Counted from the first letter of the stretch, positions 1 to 9,483 are shown. The stretch: DNA of 64,000 nucleotides from Lachnospiraceae bacterium (GCA_024403515.1 JAKSRS010000007.1:1-64000); one strand, 5' to 3'. The notes: generated by a model not told the origin, from the sequence alone. Made by a program: numbers and translations.

Positions 1-626
1 TAGCATGCCTTATGTTCTCTCAGGAACAGGCTTCTTACCTTGTAGGTGTAGTTGCCGGTATGATGACAAAGTCAAACGTTGTAGGTTATGTACAGGGTAT
101 GGTAATGCCTACAATGGACCTTTTCGGTATTGGTTTTATCGAAGGTGTTAAGTCTGTAAACCCTGATGCAAAGGTTCTTCAGTTCAACGCTAACTCATTT
201 GGTGATACAGCTGTTGGTGCTGCAGCAGCAACAGATATGGTTACAAACGGCGCTGACGTTATTTACCATGCTGCAGGTGGTACAGGTGCTGGTGTTATCT
301 CAGCTTGCCACGACAACGATGCATGGGCTATCGGTGTTGACTCTGACCAGTCAGTAGTTGATCCCTGCCACGTTATTACATCAGCTATGAAGCGTGTTGA
401 TAACGCATCAGCTGATATCGCACTTGCTGTATTAAACGGAACCTTCGCTGGTGGTGTTCAGCAGTTCTCACTTGCAGACGGTGGTGTTGATATCGCTCCT
501 ACAACAACACTTCTTCCTGAAGATGTTATCGCTGCTGTTACAGCTGCTAAGGAAGCAATCCTTAACGGATCAGTTGTTGTTTCAACATCTAAGGACACAT
601 GTCCTGACTTCATCCTTGCTGACTAA
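1..626 (+). CDS. BMP-family nucleoside-binding lipoprotein, C-terminal part (5' end outside window)
   Basis: The frame is open from base 3 to the stop at 624-626, so the first visible ATG at 12 is internal and the signal peptide and lipobox lie upstream of the window. The visible 207 or so residues match the C-terminal half of the BMP/Med (PF02608) periplasmic-binding fold, including EQASYLVGVVAG near the start and the GVDSDQ ligand-site segment. Proteins of this family bind purine or other nucleosides outside the membrane and hand them to a NupABC-type transporter, whose ATPase and two permeases lie at 3158-6752. A strong terminator follows at 655-690, which suggests the binding protein is made in excess over the rest of the locus. 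Nucleoside as ligand is inferred from family and context. Confidence 0.9.
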   Translation, partial: ACLMFSQEQASYLVGVVAGMMTKSNVVGYVQGMVMPTMDLFGIGFIEGVKSVNPDAKVLQFNANSFGDTAVGAAAATDMVTNGADVIYHAAGGTGAGVISACHDNDAWAIGVDSDQSVVDPCHVITSAMKRVDNASADIALAVLNGTFAGGVQQFSLADGGVDIAPTTTLLPEDVIAAVTAAKEAILNGSVVVSTSKDTCPDFILAD

Positions 627-654
627 TTATTTGTAAGCTATAAGATGATTTTTT

Positions 655-690
655 AACGTCGTCAACAGTTTTGTTGGCGACGTTTTTTTG
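655..690 (+). terminator. Intrinsic terminator between the binding protein and yjjI
   Basis: A 12-bp stem (AACGTCGTCAAC with GTTGGCGACGTT, one G-U pair) is followed by seven T. It separates the binding-protein gene from yjjI. Confidence 0.9.
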
Positions 691-720
691 TTGAAGAAAA
701 GGGGCTAAATGTGGTAAAAT
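691..720 (+). promoter_or_regulatory. Candidate sigma-A promoter for yjjI-yjjW-nup
   Basis: TTGAAG at 691-696, an 18-bp spacer, and TAAAAT at 715-720, directly after the terminator. The yjjI ribosome site (AAAGGTGG, 741-748) lies 7 bp before its ATG. Confidence 0.55.
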
Positions 721-755
721 ACTGAATAGTATTTGTTACTAAAGGTGGGTTATTT

Positions 756-2300
756 ATGAAGAGAAAATTGAGTGTTGAAATGATAGAGAATATGCGTCAG
801 GAAATCTACGATACTTTAGTAGATCCGACCTCTACTCATGAACAGAGAGTGACATATCTTGCAAGAAAAGCTGAGAATATGCTCACGGTTTTAGATGAGC
901 CTGAAGAGCTCGATGAACTTTTAAGATGTGATATTGAATCAAGATGTATCTGTAACCTTTTTGAGGGTGATGCACCCTATAGACCCAGATACATATGTGT
1001 AGATTTTCCTAAGTTTTTAAAACAGGGAAGTGAGTTTTTACAGTTGGGTCCTGCGACTAACTTTGCAGAGGCGTTAACTAATCTCATGATTTTGTACAGA
1101 AACATTCCAAGCATCACAAACTACACAGTTTATATTGGTGATTTGGATGATTTACTGGATCCTTTCATAAAGGATATGACCGATGAAGAAGTTAAGTTCC
1201 AGCTTAAACTCTGGCTTACTATGATTGACAGAACAATTCTTGATTCTTTCTGTCATGCTGATATCGGCCCTAAAGCCACAAGATTTGGCTACCTTCTTAT
1301 GGAGGTTGAGGCTGAACTTCAAAATGCCGTTCCGAATCTTACAATGCTTGTTTCAGATGAAACTGAGGATGAGTTTTTACTCGCAGGTGTTAAGTGTGCA
1401 CTTAAGAGCGCAAAACCTTCTTTTGCAAACGACAGAATGTTTAGAAGTGAGCTTGGCGATGATTACTGTGTAGCCAGCTGCTACAACGGTCTTTATAAAG
1501 GTGGCGGTTCATATACATTATCAAGACTTATTCTTTCAAATATTGCTAAGAAAGCTAAGGATATCAATGATTTTAAGACCAATGTACTTCCTCATGTAAT
1601 GGACGTTATGGCCAGATACATGGATGAAAGAATTCGCTTTCTGGTTGAAGAGAGCGGATGGTTTGAATCAAGTTTTCTTGTAAAGGAAGGACTTGTTTCC
1701 AGGGATAAATTTACAGCGATGTTTGGTATGGTTGGACTTGCCGAATGTGTAAACAATCTTTTAGCCAAAGAAGGCTGCAATGAAAGATTTGGACATAGCG
1801 AAAAGGCTGATGCGCTTGGCGTTGAAATAATGGAACTTATTGATGAACTTAATAATAAGCACGTCAATAAATACTGTTCCTGCACAGGCAATCATTTTCT
1901 TTTGCATGCTCAGGTGGGTATTGATTCAGATCATGATTGTTCTCCCGGAACACGTATTCCAATTGGAGAAGAGCCTGATGAATTAATCGACCATCTTACA
2001 AATATTAACAAGTTCCAGAAGTATTTCCCTTCAGGAACAGGGGATATTTTCCCTATTGATTTAACTGTTCATAAAAATCCCGAGTATGTATTGGACATTA
2101 TAAAGGGTAGTATGAGCAAGGATATCAGATACCTTTCTTTTTATGCATCTGATTCAGATGTAATAAGAGTTACCGGATATCTTGTAAAGAAAAGTGAAAT
2201 GGAAAAGTTAGAATCCGGTGAAAATGTTCGCCAGAACACAACAGGACTTGGACTTGGAGCCAAGAAGAACTGTAAGATTTTGGACAGAAGGGTAAGATAG
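756..2300 (+). CDS. yjjI: YjjI-family glycyl radical enzyme
   Basis: This 514-residue protein has the length and sequence of the YjjI family (DUF3029; E. coli YjjI is of similar size), a glycyl radical enzyme family whose substrate I do not know with confidence. The radical-site motif RVTGY is near the C terminus with the glycine at residue 474, followed by a 40-residue tail. The enzyme should be oxygen-sensitive and activated by the radical-SAM protein encoded 2 bp downstream. In E. coli yjjI-yjjW lies beside the deoCABD deoxyribonucleoside operon. Here the pair sits inside a nucleoside-type transporter locus, so a role in anaerobic nucleoside or deoxyribose breakdown is a reasonable inference but not shown by sequence. 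Start chosen on the AAAGGTGG site at 741-748. Confidence 0.9.
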   Translation: MKRKLSVEMIENMRQEIYDTLVDPTSTHEQRVTYLARKAENMLTVLDEPEELDELLRCDIESRCICNLFEGDAPYRPRYICVDFPKFLKQGSEFLQLGPATNFAEALTNLMILYRNIPSITNYTVYIGDLDDLLDPFIKDMTDEEVKFQLKLWLTMIDRTILDSFCHADIGPKATRFGYLLMEVEAELQNAVPNLTMLVSDETEDEFLLAGVKCALKSAKPSFANDRMFRSELGDDYCVASCYNGLYKGGGSYTLSRLILSNIAKKAKDINDFKTNVLPHVMDVMARYMDERIRFLVEESGWFESSFLVKEGLVSRDKFTAMFGMVGLAECVNNLLAKEGCNERFGHSEKADALGVEIMELIDELNNKHVNKYCSCTGNHFLLHAQVGIDSDHDCSPGTRIPIGEEPDELIDHLTNINKFQKYFPSGTGDIFPIDLTVHKNPEYVLDIIKGSMSKDIRYLSFYASDSDVIRVTGYLVKKSEMEKLESGENVRQNTTGLGLGAKKNCKILDRRVR

Positions 2301-2301
2301 C

Positions 2302-3138
2302 ATGGCTGATGCTATAGTAAACAAAATTATTCCTTTTAGTTCGGTAGACGGGCCCGGGAATCGTACGGCAGTTTTTTTACAGGGCTGCGGTTTTAACTGC
2401 AAATACTGTCATAATCCTGAAACGATTCGAACCTGTATAAACTGCGCAAAGTGCGTTAATTTTTGTAAAAGTAAAGCTCTTTCTTTTGAAAACGGAAAAG
2501 TTGTTTATGATTCGTCTAAATGTATTATGTGTGACGAATGCATTCATAACTGTGAAAACCTTTCTTCACCCAAGACTTGCGTTATGAGTCCTGTTGAAGT
2601 TATGCAGAGAGTTAAAAAGAACATGCCCTTTATCAGGGGACTTACCGTTTCGGGCGGAGAGTGTACTACTTATAGAGACTTTCTTTGCGAACTTTTAGCG
2701 CTCGCTAAAAGCGAGGGACTGGATACCATGCTTGATTCTAATGGAAGTTACCCTTTCATGAATGACGAAAGGCTGCTTTCAGTGACAGATGGCGTGATGC
2801 TTGACGTTAAAGCCTGGGATGATAAAGAACATGTGAATCTTACTTCAAGCCACAATGAAATGGTTAAAAAGAATTTGGAGTTTCTACTTAAAGCGGGAAA
2901 ACTTTTTGAGGTGAGAACGGTTATAGTACCGAATCTTTTTGATGCTAAAGATACGGTTGATAAAGTATCTAAGATGGTTTCGGCCTGTTCGTCAAATGTG
3001 AGATATAAAATTATTAAATATAGAGACATGGGGGTAAGACCCGAATATAAAAACATTGAACCTCCGACTGATGAATTCTTAAATGAACTGAAAAAAGTCG
3101 CAGCAGATAATGGTCTTACTGATATAGTCTTAATCTAA
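2302..3138 (+). CDS. yjjW: YjjW-family glycyl radical enzyme activase (radical SAM)
   Basis: A 278-residue activating enzyme that should cleave S-adenosylmethionine and place the radical on Gly474 of YjjI. The radical-SAM cluster ligands are in CGFNCKYC (Cys29, 33, 36). An inserted pair of ferredoxin-like [4Fe-4S] motifs follows, at Cys45/48/51/55 and Cys74/77/80/84, as in other glycyl-radical activases. The TVSGGECT segment (around residue 114) is the SAM-binding GGE motif. The gene begins 2 bp after the yjjI stop, so the two are translationally linked, and its own ribosome site lies in the end of yjjI. No key residue is missing. Confidence 0.92.
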   Translation: MADAIVNKIIPFSSVDGPGNRTAVFLQGCGFNCKYCHNPETIRTCINCAKCVNFCKSKALSFENGKVVYDSSKCIMCDECIHNCENLSSPKTCVMSPVEVMQRVKKNMPFIRGLTVSGGECTTYRDFLCELLALAKSEGLDTMLDSNGSYPFMNDERLLSVTDGVMLDVKAWDDKEHVNLTSSHNEMVKKNLEFLLKAGKLFEVRTVIVPNLFDAKDTVDKVSKMVSACSSNVRYKIIKYRDMGVRPEYKNIEPPTDEFLNELKKVAADNGLTDIVLI

Positions 3139-3157
3139 ATATGGGAGGCAAATAGCT

Positions 3158-4699
3158 TTGGCTAGGGAAAATGTGGATTTAAACACAGTCGTAATTGAAA
3201 TGCGAAACATCGTAAAGCGTTTCGGTAATTTCACAGCAAACGACGGAATTATGCTTAAGGTTCATAAGGGCGAAATTCACGCGATTTTGGGTGAAAATGG
3301 TGCCGGAAAATCAACACTGATGAACCAGCTGTACGGACTTTTAAAGCCTACTTCCGGTGACATTATTGTAAACGGTAAAAAGGTTGATATGAATAATCCT
3401 AAGGATGCAATTAATGCCGGTATCGGTATGGTGCATCAGCATTTTATGCTTGTTCAGCCTTTTAGTGTAACTGAAAACATCGTTCTTGGAATGGAACCTG
3501 TTAAGGGTATGACTGTTGATATGAAGACTGCAAGACAGAATGTTGTAGATATTTCTGAAAAGTATGGTCTTGCAATTGATCCGGATGCCAAGATTGAAGA
3601 TATATCAGTAGGTATGCAGCAGAGAGTAGAAATTTTAAAGGCTCTCTATAGAGGTGCGGATGTTTTGATTCTTGACGAGCCTACTTCATCACTTACTCCT
3701 GCAGAAATTACTGAACTGATTCAGATTATGCATAACTTAACTAAAGATGGTAAGAGTATTATTCTTATCACTCATAAACTTAAGGAAATCAAGGAATCTG
3801 CTGATTTTTGCACCATTATCCGCCGAGGTAAGTATATTCAGACTGTTGATGTTGATGAATGTAGTGAAGATGACCTTGCAAGCATGATGGTTGGTAGAAA
3901 GGTTACCTTTAAGGTAGATAAGCCTAAACAGAAAGCCGGAGAAGTAATTTTAGACGTAAAAGATCTTCATGGTGTTGACTACCGTGGGGTAGAAATACTT
4001 AAGGGACTTGATCTTCAGGTTCGTGCAGGAGAAATCGTCGGTGTTGCCGGTATCGATGGAAACGGGCAGACTGAGATGGTTGAAATCATTACTGGACTTC
4101 GAAAGGCAACAAAGGGTGAGGTAATTGTAAACGGTGTTAATGTTATGAATAAGTCACCTCGCTTTGGCTTTGAAAACGGAGTTTCTTCAATTCCTGCCGA
4201 TAGACAGAAACACGGTCTTGTTCTTGACTTTTCAGTAGAAGACAATCTGATCTTACAAAACTTCAAAGAAGGTGAGTTTTCTAAAAATGGAATTCTAAAC
4301 AGAAAAGCAATAAAAGACTTTGCAACTAAGTCTATTGAAAAATACGATATTCGTCCTGAAAACTGCGAGGAGCGTCCCGCAGGCACTCTTTCAGGCGGTA
4401 ACCAGCAGAAGGTTATTATTGCAAGAGAAGTTCAGAACGATAAAGACTTACTTATTGCAGTTAATCCTACAAGAGGCTTGGACGTTGGTGCTATTGAATA
4501 CGTTCATAAGTATATTGTAGAGCAGAGAAATAAAGGAAAGGCTGTGCTTTTGGTTTCTTTTGAACTGGATGAAATCATGAGCCTTTCAGATGATATCGCG
4601 GTTATATTTGACGGTAAGATTGTTGACAGACTTCCCGGAAATGAAGCCGACGAGAATACTCTTGGATTGATGATGGCAGGAGGTAAGAAGGATGAATAA
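3158..4699 (+). CDS. nupA: Nucleoside ABC transporter ATPase (two ABC domains)
   Basis: The 513-residue protein carries two ABC cassettes in one chain, typical of NupA/YufO and sugar-type ATPases. The first has a full Walker A (GENGAGKST from residue 45) and an LDEPTSSL Walker B. The second is degenerate, with GIDGNGQTE in place of Walker A and AVNPTRGLD in place of Walker B, as is usual for this family. It powers uptake through the two permeases that follow. The start is TTG at 3158, supported by GGGAGG at 3143-3148; no better ATG exists in frame. The stop overlaps the next start by 8 bp, indicating coupled translation. Confidence 0.92.
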   Translation: MARENVDLNTVVIEMRNIVKRFGNFTANDGIMLKVHKGEIHAILGENGAGKSTLMNQLYGLLKPTSGDIIVNGKKVDMNNPKDAINAGIGMVHQHFMLVQPFSVTENIVLGMEPVKGMTVDMKTARQNVVDISEKYGLAIDPDAKIEDISVGMQQRVEILKALYRGADVLILDEPTSSLTPAEITELIQIMHNLTKDGKSIILITHKLKEIKESADFCTIIRRGKYIQTVDVDECSEDDLASMMVGRKVTFKVDKPKQKAGEVILDVKDLHGVDYRGVEILKGLDLQVRAGEIVGVAGIDGNGQTEMVEIITGLRKATKGEVIVNGVNVMNKSPRFGFENGVSSIPADRQKHGLVLDFSVEDNLILQNFKEGEFSKNGILNRKAIKDFATKSIEKYDIRPENCEERPAGTLSGGNQQKVIIAREVQNDKDLLIAVNPTRGLDVGAIEYVHKYIVEQRNKGKAVLLVSFELDEIMSLSDDIAVIFDGKIVDRLPGNEADENTLGLMMAGGKKDE

Positions 4700-5804
4700 G
4701 GAAAAGAAAACTTTAATTGATTTCTTTGCGAACAATAAGTTCATTCATACACTGCTTTCAATTGTGATTGGATTTGTTGTAGGAGCAATATTTCTTTCAA
4801 TAATGCACATTAGCGTAGGAACAGCTTATGGGAAACTGTTATCTACAGTCTTTAACGGAACTAAGGGATTATCATACTGCGTAGCCTACGCGACACCATA
4901 TATCGTTGTTGGTCTTTCAGTAGCTTTTTCCTTTAAAACAGGTGTTTTCAATATTGGTGCGGAAGGACAGTATGTAATGGGCTCAATGGCAGCCTGCGTT
5001 ACAGCTATTTTGCTTCCTAATCTTCCTAAGCCTGTATTAATCCCTTTATGTTTTATCGCTTCAATGCTTGTTGGTGCGATATGGGGAATGGTGGTTGCCT
5101 TCCTTAAGACAAAATGGGGTATCAATGAAGTTCTTAGTATGATTATGTTTAACTGGATTGCTTTTTATTTAAGCAACTTCATTGCTAATATTCCTGCCAT
5201 CCATAATGATGGTACTGCAGAAGCAACAAAGTATATTTCAGATAATGCCAAGATTGGTCTTTCAGCAGACTTTATTAAGGCGCACGATTTGTGTAACGTC
5301 ACAAACTGGGGCATTCTGGTTGCGATTGTTCTTACAATTATCGTTTGGTTTATTATTGAAAAGACCACTTTGGGTTATCAGTTGAAAGCTGTTGGATTTA
5401 ACAAAAATGCAGCCGAGTATGGTGGAATCAGTGCTAATAAGTCAATCTTTACTGCACTTGCCATTTCAGGTATGCTTTCCGGTCTTGGTGGAGCCCTTCA
5501 GCTTATGGGGATGGGAAATCGTATCAGCGTTTTCTCAGGACAGGAAGGATACGGCTTCGCGGGTATCGTTGTTGCGCTAATCGGTTGCTCTAATCCTTTT
5601 GGAGTTTTTGCGGCCGGACTTTTCTACGGCTCATTAAGATACAGCGGTGGAAAACTCAACCTTGTCGGAGTACCCACTCAGGTTGTTGATATTATTATTG
5701 GTACAGTAGTTTTCTTTATTGCTATATCAACAATATTCTCATATGTTAAATACTTGAAAAAGAAGCCTAAAGAAGTTAAAAAGGTTGAAGGAAAGGAGGA
5801 ATAG
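4692..5804 (+). CDS. nupB: Nucleoside ABC transporter permease
   Basis: A 370-residue polytopic membrane protein of the BPD_transp_2 family (PF02653), with an N-terminal membrane segment around residues 18-40, roughly eight to ten segments in all and a lysine-rich cytoplasmic tail. The FNIGAEGQYVMGS segment is characteristic of the NupB/YufP branch of purine-nucleoside permeases. It overlaps nupA by 8 bp and ends 3 bp before nupC, so the three are one transcriptional unit. It pairs with NupC to form the membrane channel. Confidence 0.92.
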   Translation: MNKEKKTLIDFFANNKFIHTLLSIVIGFVVGAIFLSIMHISVGTAYGKLLSTVFNGTKGLSYCVAYATPYIVVGLSVAFSFKTGVFNIGAEGQYVMGSMAACVTAILLPNLPKPVLIPLCFIASMLVGAIWGMVVAFLKTKWGINEVLSMIMFNWIAFYLSNFIANIPAIHNDGTAEATKYISDNAKIGLSADFIKAHDLCNVTNWGILVAIVLTIIVWFIIEKTTLGYQLKAVGFNKNAAEYGGISANKSIFTALAISGMLSGLGGALQLMGMGNRISVFSGQEGYGFAGIVVALIGCSNPFGVFAAGLFYGSLRYSGGKLNLVGVPTQVVDIIIGTVVFFIAISTIFSYVKYLKKKPKEVKKVEGKEE

Positions 5805-5807
5805 AAG

Positions 5808-6752
5808 ATGAGCGGATTTTTTACTGAACTTAGTGTAATTGTTTACGCTACACTTTTATATACACCTCCACTTCTTTTTGCAGCATTAGGTTCATGCTTT
5901 TCTGAAGTATCCGGTGTTGTTAATATCGGTATTGAAGGAATGATGACAGCCGGAGCATTTACAGGATGTGTAACAGCATACTTTACAGGAAATCCCTGGC
6001 TTGGATTTATCTGTGGCGGAATCGCAGGTATGGTATTTGGTTTCTTACATGCAATAGCTACAGTTAAGCTTGGAGCAGACCAGACTATTTCAGGTACAGC
6101 AATCAATATGCTTGCTCCCGGTGTTGTAGTTATGATTTGTAAGGCTTTATTTGATTCAACCGATACTGTTCCGCTAAAACCCGAATCAAAGATCCCGATT
6201 CTGTTTAACGGTGCATTTGATACAACAACGACAGTTGGAAAAATTTTAAAGAATATATTTACAAACTATGCAACAACATATCTTGTATTTATTGCCGTTA
6301 TCGTTGTATGGATTATTTTTAATAAGACCAAGTTCGGATTAAGACTCAGAGCTTGTGGTGAACATCCCCAGGCATGTGAGACACTTGGTATTAATGTAAT
6401 CGGAATGCGTATTCTTTGTGTATGTATTTCCGGTTTACTCGCAGGCCTTGGCGGTGCCTGTGTAACTATGGCAGCAAGTAATCAGTTCAGACCTGTATCA
6501 ATTGTAGGTCAGGGCTTCATTGCAATTGCGGCAGTTATTTTTGGAAAGTTCAAACCTCAGGGAGCTATGCTTGGATGTCTTCTCTTTGGTTTTTGTACAG
6601 GACTTAAGGTTGTAATCGGTAGTGATGCAGCTATTTCGCCTCACTTGATTTCAATGATCCCCTATATTGTGACAGTAATTGTACTTATTCTCTTTGTAGG
6701 TAAGTCACGTGTTCCTGCCGCAAATGGTAAGCCTTATATCAAGGCTAAATAA
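5808..6752 (+). CDS. nupC: Nucleoside ABC transporter permease
   Basis: A 314-residue BPD_transp_2 permease, the second membrane subunit of the NupABC/YufOPQ-type system. The NIGIEGMMTAGAF segment (about residues 38-50) and GLAGLGG-like segment (LLAGLGGACV) match the family. The start ATG follows AGGAGG with ideal spacing. No terminator separates it from the Wzz-like gene downstream, so read-through is possible. Confidence 0.92.
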   Translation: MSGFFTELSVIVYATLLYTPPLLFAALGSCFSEVSGVVNIGIEGMMTAGAFTGCVTAYFTGNPWLGFICGGIAGMVFGFLHAIATVKLGADQTISGTAINMLAPGVVVMICKALFDSTDTVPLKPESKIPILFNGAFDTTTTVGKILKNIFTNYATTYLVFIAVIVVWIIFNKTKFGLRLRACGEHPQACETLGINVIGMRILCVCISGLLAGLGGACVTMAASNQFRPVSIVGQGFIAIAAVIFGKFKPQGAMLGCLLFGFCTGLKVVIGSDAAISPHLISMIPYIVTVIVLILFVGKSRVPAANGKPYIKAK

Positions 6753-6787
6753 GAGACTGGTAACTAAGTTAAATGGAGGGATGTATT

Positions 6788-8170
6788 GTGAATAATACAC
6801 GTGAGAAAGATGTAGATATCTTTCATATGCTTCTTAGCCTTTTGGCTAAATGGAGATGGCTTCTTGTTTTTATACTGATAGGAGCTTGCATCGGCGCAGT
6901 TATGTCGTATACTAAGGCACCGAGTAAGAAATATTTCAAGGATACAAACGAGCCTTTTTCAGCTCCGCCTACGCTGTCTGAAAATGATATTTATAGCATT
7001 GAGCAGGCTGCATTCTACTATAAGCAATATTTGGATAATAAGAAAAAACTTAATGATTCTTCCCTTGGAAAGATACTTAGAGAGAATCCTTATGATGGCT
7101 TTATATTTGGAGTAGTTGATGCCGGAGTCAGAACAGAAACTATCATGGCTGCGTTTCAGACACTCATTGCCGGAGATGACTTTTATAACAGAATTGTGGC
7201 AGAAACAAATCTGGATATTACGGGCGATGAATTCAGAAGTTTTGTTAGCTTTAAAGACAATTTCTTTGATATTATTTATGGTAACAGTCTTGATAACTAT
7301 AATGAAAGAGTATTTAGATTTACAGTAACATATGCGGATGAAAAGAGTGTAAATGATATTCTTGATGTTATTGAAAGACTGTTTGAAGAAGCTGCGTTAA
7401 AATACAAGGATAAATACCCTGATTTATCTTTTGAAATAACGGAAAGAGAAGTTTATCCGGCTCCGGAATCATCGCTTGCGGGTAGAATTTCAGTTTATGA
7501 AAGTGCTATAGCATCCACCCTTGCAAACTATACAAGATTGGCAGGTGCTTATAATGATGCACAGAAGGCAGGACTTAAGCGTTATCTTGCAGGAGAACCT
7601 ATTAATCAGACTATAGACAGAGAAACCTATACAAAGAAGGTATATGTTGCAGGCGATTTTGTTAAAAATATGCTTATTATTGGCCTTGTGCTTGCTTTGG
7701 CTTATTGTGTAGTATACTGTGCTGCATATGTATTCTCGGATAAGATTGTAAGCATCGATTATGTGACAAATGTTACGGATTCAAAGGTCATCTTTGTTAA
7801 TTCGGATAGTTATAAAAACATTCTTGATAGAAAGATTGCCAAGGCTAAAAATAAAAGAGCAGGAAAGCTTGCATCTAAAGAATACGCCCAAACAACTATG
7901 GAACTTGGAAGCGATGCCAAGGCGATGGTAGTTTCATGCCTTGAAAAATCAGACGAAGTTAAGGATTTTTCTTTAGGCCTTAATAAAGACATGTTTGAAT
8001 ACGGCGAAGCATTGCTTTCAAACAATATTGAAACACTTAAAAAAGCAGCAGAGATTAAAAACGTTTGGCTTGTTGTTAAATCAGGTAAGTCCAAGATTTC
8101 AGAACTTTGCACCGAGTTAAAGGCTGTAAAGGAAAATGAGTTAAATCTTAAAGGTATTATTATCTTATAG
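6788..8170 (+). CDS. Wzz-like bitopic membrane protein with a cytoplasmic tail
   Basis: I place the start at GTG 6788 because GGAGGG at 6775-6780 is an ideal ribosome site for it; the ATG at 6773 would include that site in the coding sequence. The 460-residue product has two membrane segments (about residues 20-40 and 290-312) enclosing a large extracytoplasmic region, the layout of Wzz/chain-length-determinant and YveK-type proteins. The C-terminal 140 or so residues resemble the later part of a BY-kinase/P-loop domain, ending in LKGIIIL, but no Walker A is present. No polysaccharide genes lie nearby, so its partner is unknown. The family assignment is moderate; the degenerate-kinase reading is inference. 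Confidence 0.6.
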   Translation: MNNTREKDVDIFHMLLSLLAKWRWLLVFILIGACIGAVMSYTKAPSKKYFKDTNEPFSAPPTLSENDIYSIEQAAFYYKQYLDNKKKLNDSSLGKILRENPYDGFIFGVVDAGVRTETIMAAFQTLIAGDDFYNRIVAETNLDITGDEFRSFVSFKDNFFDIIYGNSLDNYNERVFRFTVTYADEKSVNDILDVIERLFEEAALKYKDKYPDLSFEITEREVYPAPESSLAGRISVYESAIASTLANYTRLAGAYNDAQKAGLKRYLAGEPINQTIDRETYTKKVYVAGDFVKNMLIIGLVLALAYCVVYCAAYVFSDKIVSIDYVTNVTDSKVIFVNSDSYKNILDRKIAKAKNKRAGKLASKEYAQTTMELGSDAKAMVVSCLEKSDEVKDFSLGLNKDMFEYGEALLSNNIETLKKAAEIKNVWLVVKSGKSKISELCTELKAVKENELNLKGIIIL

Positions 8171-8224
8171 CTTTCAAATGTGCTATAGTATTGAAGGTTA
8201 ATATAATTTAAGGAGATATATATT

Positions 8225-9352
8225 ATGAAGCTCGGAATCGTTGGACTTCCCAACGTCGGAAAATCAACATTATTTAATGCCATAACTGGTACAGCAAATG
8301 CACAGGCAGCTAATTATCCTTTCTGTACAATTGAACCCAATACAGGAATTGTAGCTGTTCCGGATGAAAGACTTGATAAGCTTGCTGACTACTGGCAGAC
8401 AGATAAAAAGACACCCGCTGTTGTAGAATTTACAGATATCGCAGGTCTTGTTAAGGGCGCATCCAAGGGTGCAGGTCTTGGAAACAAGTTCCTTGGTCAC
8501 ATAAGAGAATGTGATGCAATCATCCATGTGGTAAGATGCTTCGATAACGATGAAATTATGCACGTAGTTGAAGATGCAACTAAGGCTGTTGATGTAGATC
8601 CTCAGGGTGATATGGAGTGTATAGATTTAGAACTTATCTATGCTGACCTTGATATGATTGAAAACCGTCTTCAGAAGGCTATTAAAGCCGGTAAGGGCGG
8701 AAACAAAGAAGCAAGAGAAGAAGAAGCTTTTCTTAATGAAATTAAAGCTCATCTTGAAGGTGGTGCAAATGCAAGAACCTTCGAATATGATGAGAAGAAC
8801 GAGTTATATGCGACTGTTATGAAGGAGATGGGCCTTCTTTCTGCTAAGCCTGTAATCTACGCTTGTAATATGGATGATGACGGATGTGCTAATCCTGAAG
8901 ATGTGGAATACTATAGAATCGTAAAGGCCAAGGCTGAATCAGAGGGTGCTCAGGTACTTCCTATCTGCGCTAAGACTGAAGAAGAACTTGCGGGACTTGA
9001 AGAAGATGAAAAGGCACTTTTCCTTGAAGACATCGGATTTTCAGAGTCCGGTCTTGACAGACTTATTAAGGCCAGCTACCGCCTCCTTGGTCTCATTTCA
9101 TACCTTACAGATGGAAAGAAGGAGTGTCGTGCATGGACTATAAAGGCTGGCACAAAGGCTCCTCAGGCAGCAGGTAAGATTCACTCAGACTTTGAAAGAG
9201 GTTTCATTCGTGCCCAGGTTATTGCATATGACGACCTTGCTGAGGCTGATTTTGATTATCAGGCAGTTAAGGCTAAGGGAAAACAGCGCACAGAAGGTAA
9301 AGAGTATGTTGTTAATGATGGCGATATCATCGAATTCTTATTCAATGTGTAA
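8225..9352 (+). CDS. ychF: Redox-regulated ATPase YchF (OLA1 family)
   Basis: A 375-residue Obg-like P-loop NTPase with GLPNVGKSTLFNA at residues 6-18, the DIAGLVKGASKGAGLG switch segment, and a C-terminal TGS-like domain ending in a typical YVVNDGDIIEF-type motif. YchF prefers ATP to GTP and associates with ribosomes; its precise role is still debated in the field. The start follows AAGGAG at 8210-8215. It appears to stand alone, as a long regulatory gap follows. Confidence 0.95.
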   Translation: MKLGIVGLPNVGKSTLFNAITGTANAQAANYPFCTIEPNTGIVAVPDERLDKLADYWQTDKKTPAVVEFTDIAGLVKGASKGAGLGNKFLGHIRECDAIIHVVRCFDNDEIMHVVEDATKAVDVDPQGDMECIDLELIYADLDMIENRLQKAIKAGKGGNKEAREEEAFLNEIKAHLEGGANARTFEYDEKNELYATVMKEMGLLSAKPVIYACNMDDDGCANPEDVEYYRIVKAKAESEGAQVLPICAKTEEELAGLEEDEKALFLEDIGFSESGLDRLIKASYRLLGLISYLTDGKKECRAWTIKAGTKAPQAAGKIHSDFERGFIRAQVIAYDDLAEADFDYQAVKAKGKQRTEGKEYVVNDGDIIEFLFNV

Positions 9353-9356
9353 TAGC

Positions 9357-9388
9357 ATTTTTAATAAGATATAAAACTATTAAAAATA
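9357..9388 (+). other. AT-rich perfect inverted repeat after ychF
   Basis: ATTTTTAATA (9357-9366) is mirrored by TATTAAAAAT (9379-9388). The stem is A/T only and lacks a following T run, so I treat it as a weak 3' end structure rather than a firm terminator. Confidence 0.35.
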
Positions 9389-9483
9389 CGGTGGGGCTAT
9401 AGGACTTTTTGATAATGTATCATCATGGGCTGTGAAGCTAAGGATGAGGTAAACATGGAAAGTTTGTGGATTTAATAATCCAC

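Noticed and set aside
4050..4480. Inactivated second ABC domain in NupA
   Set aside because: Degenerate Walker motifs in the second cassette are usual for this family, so it is not evidence of decay.
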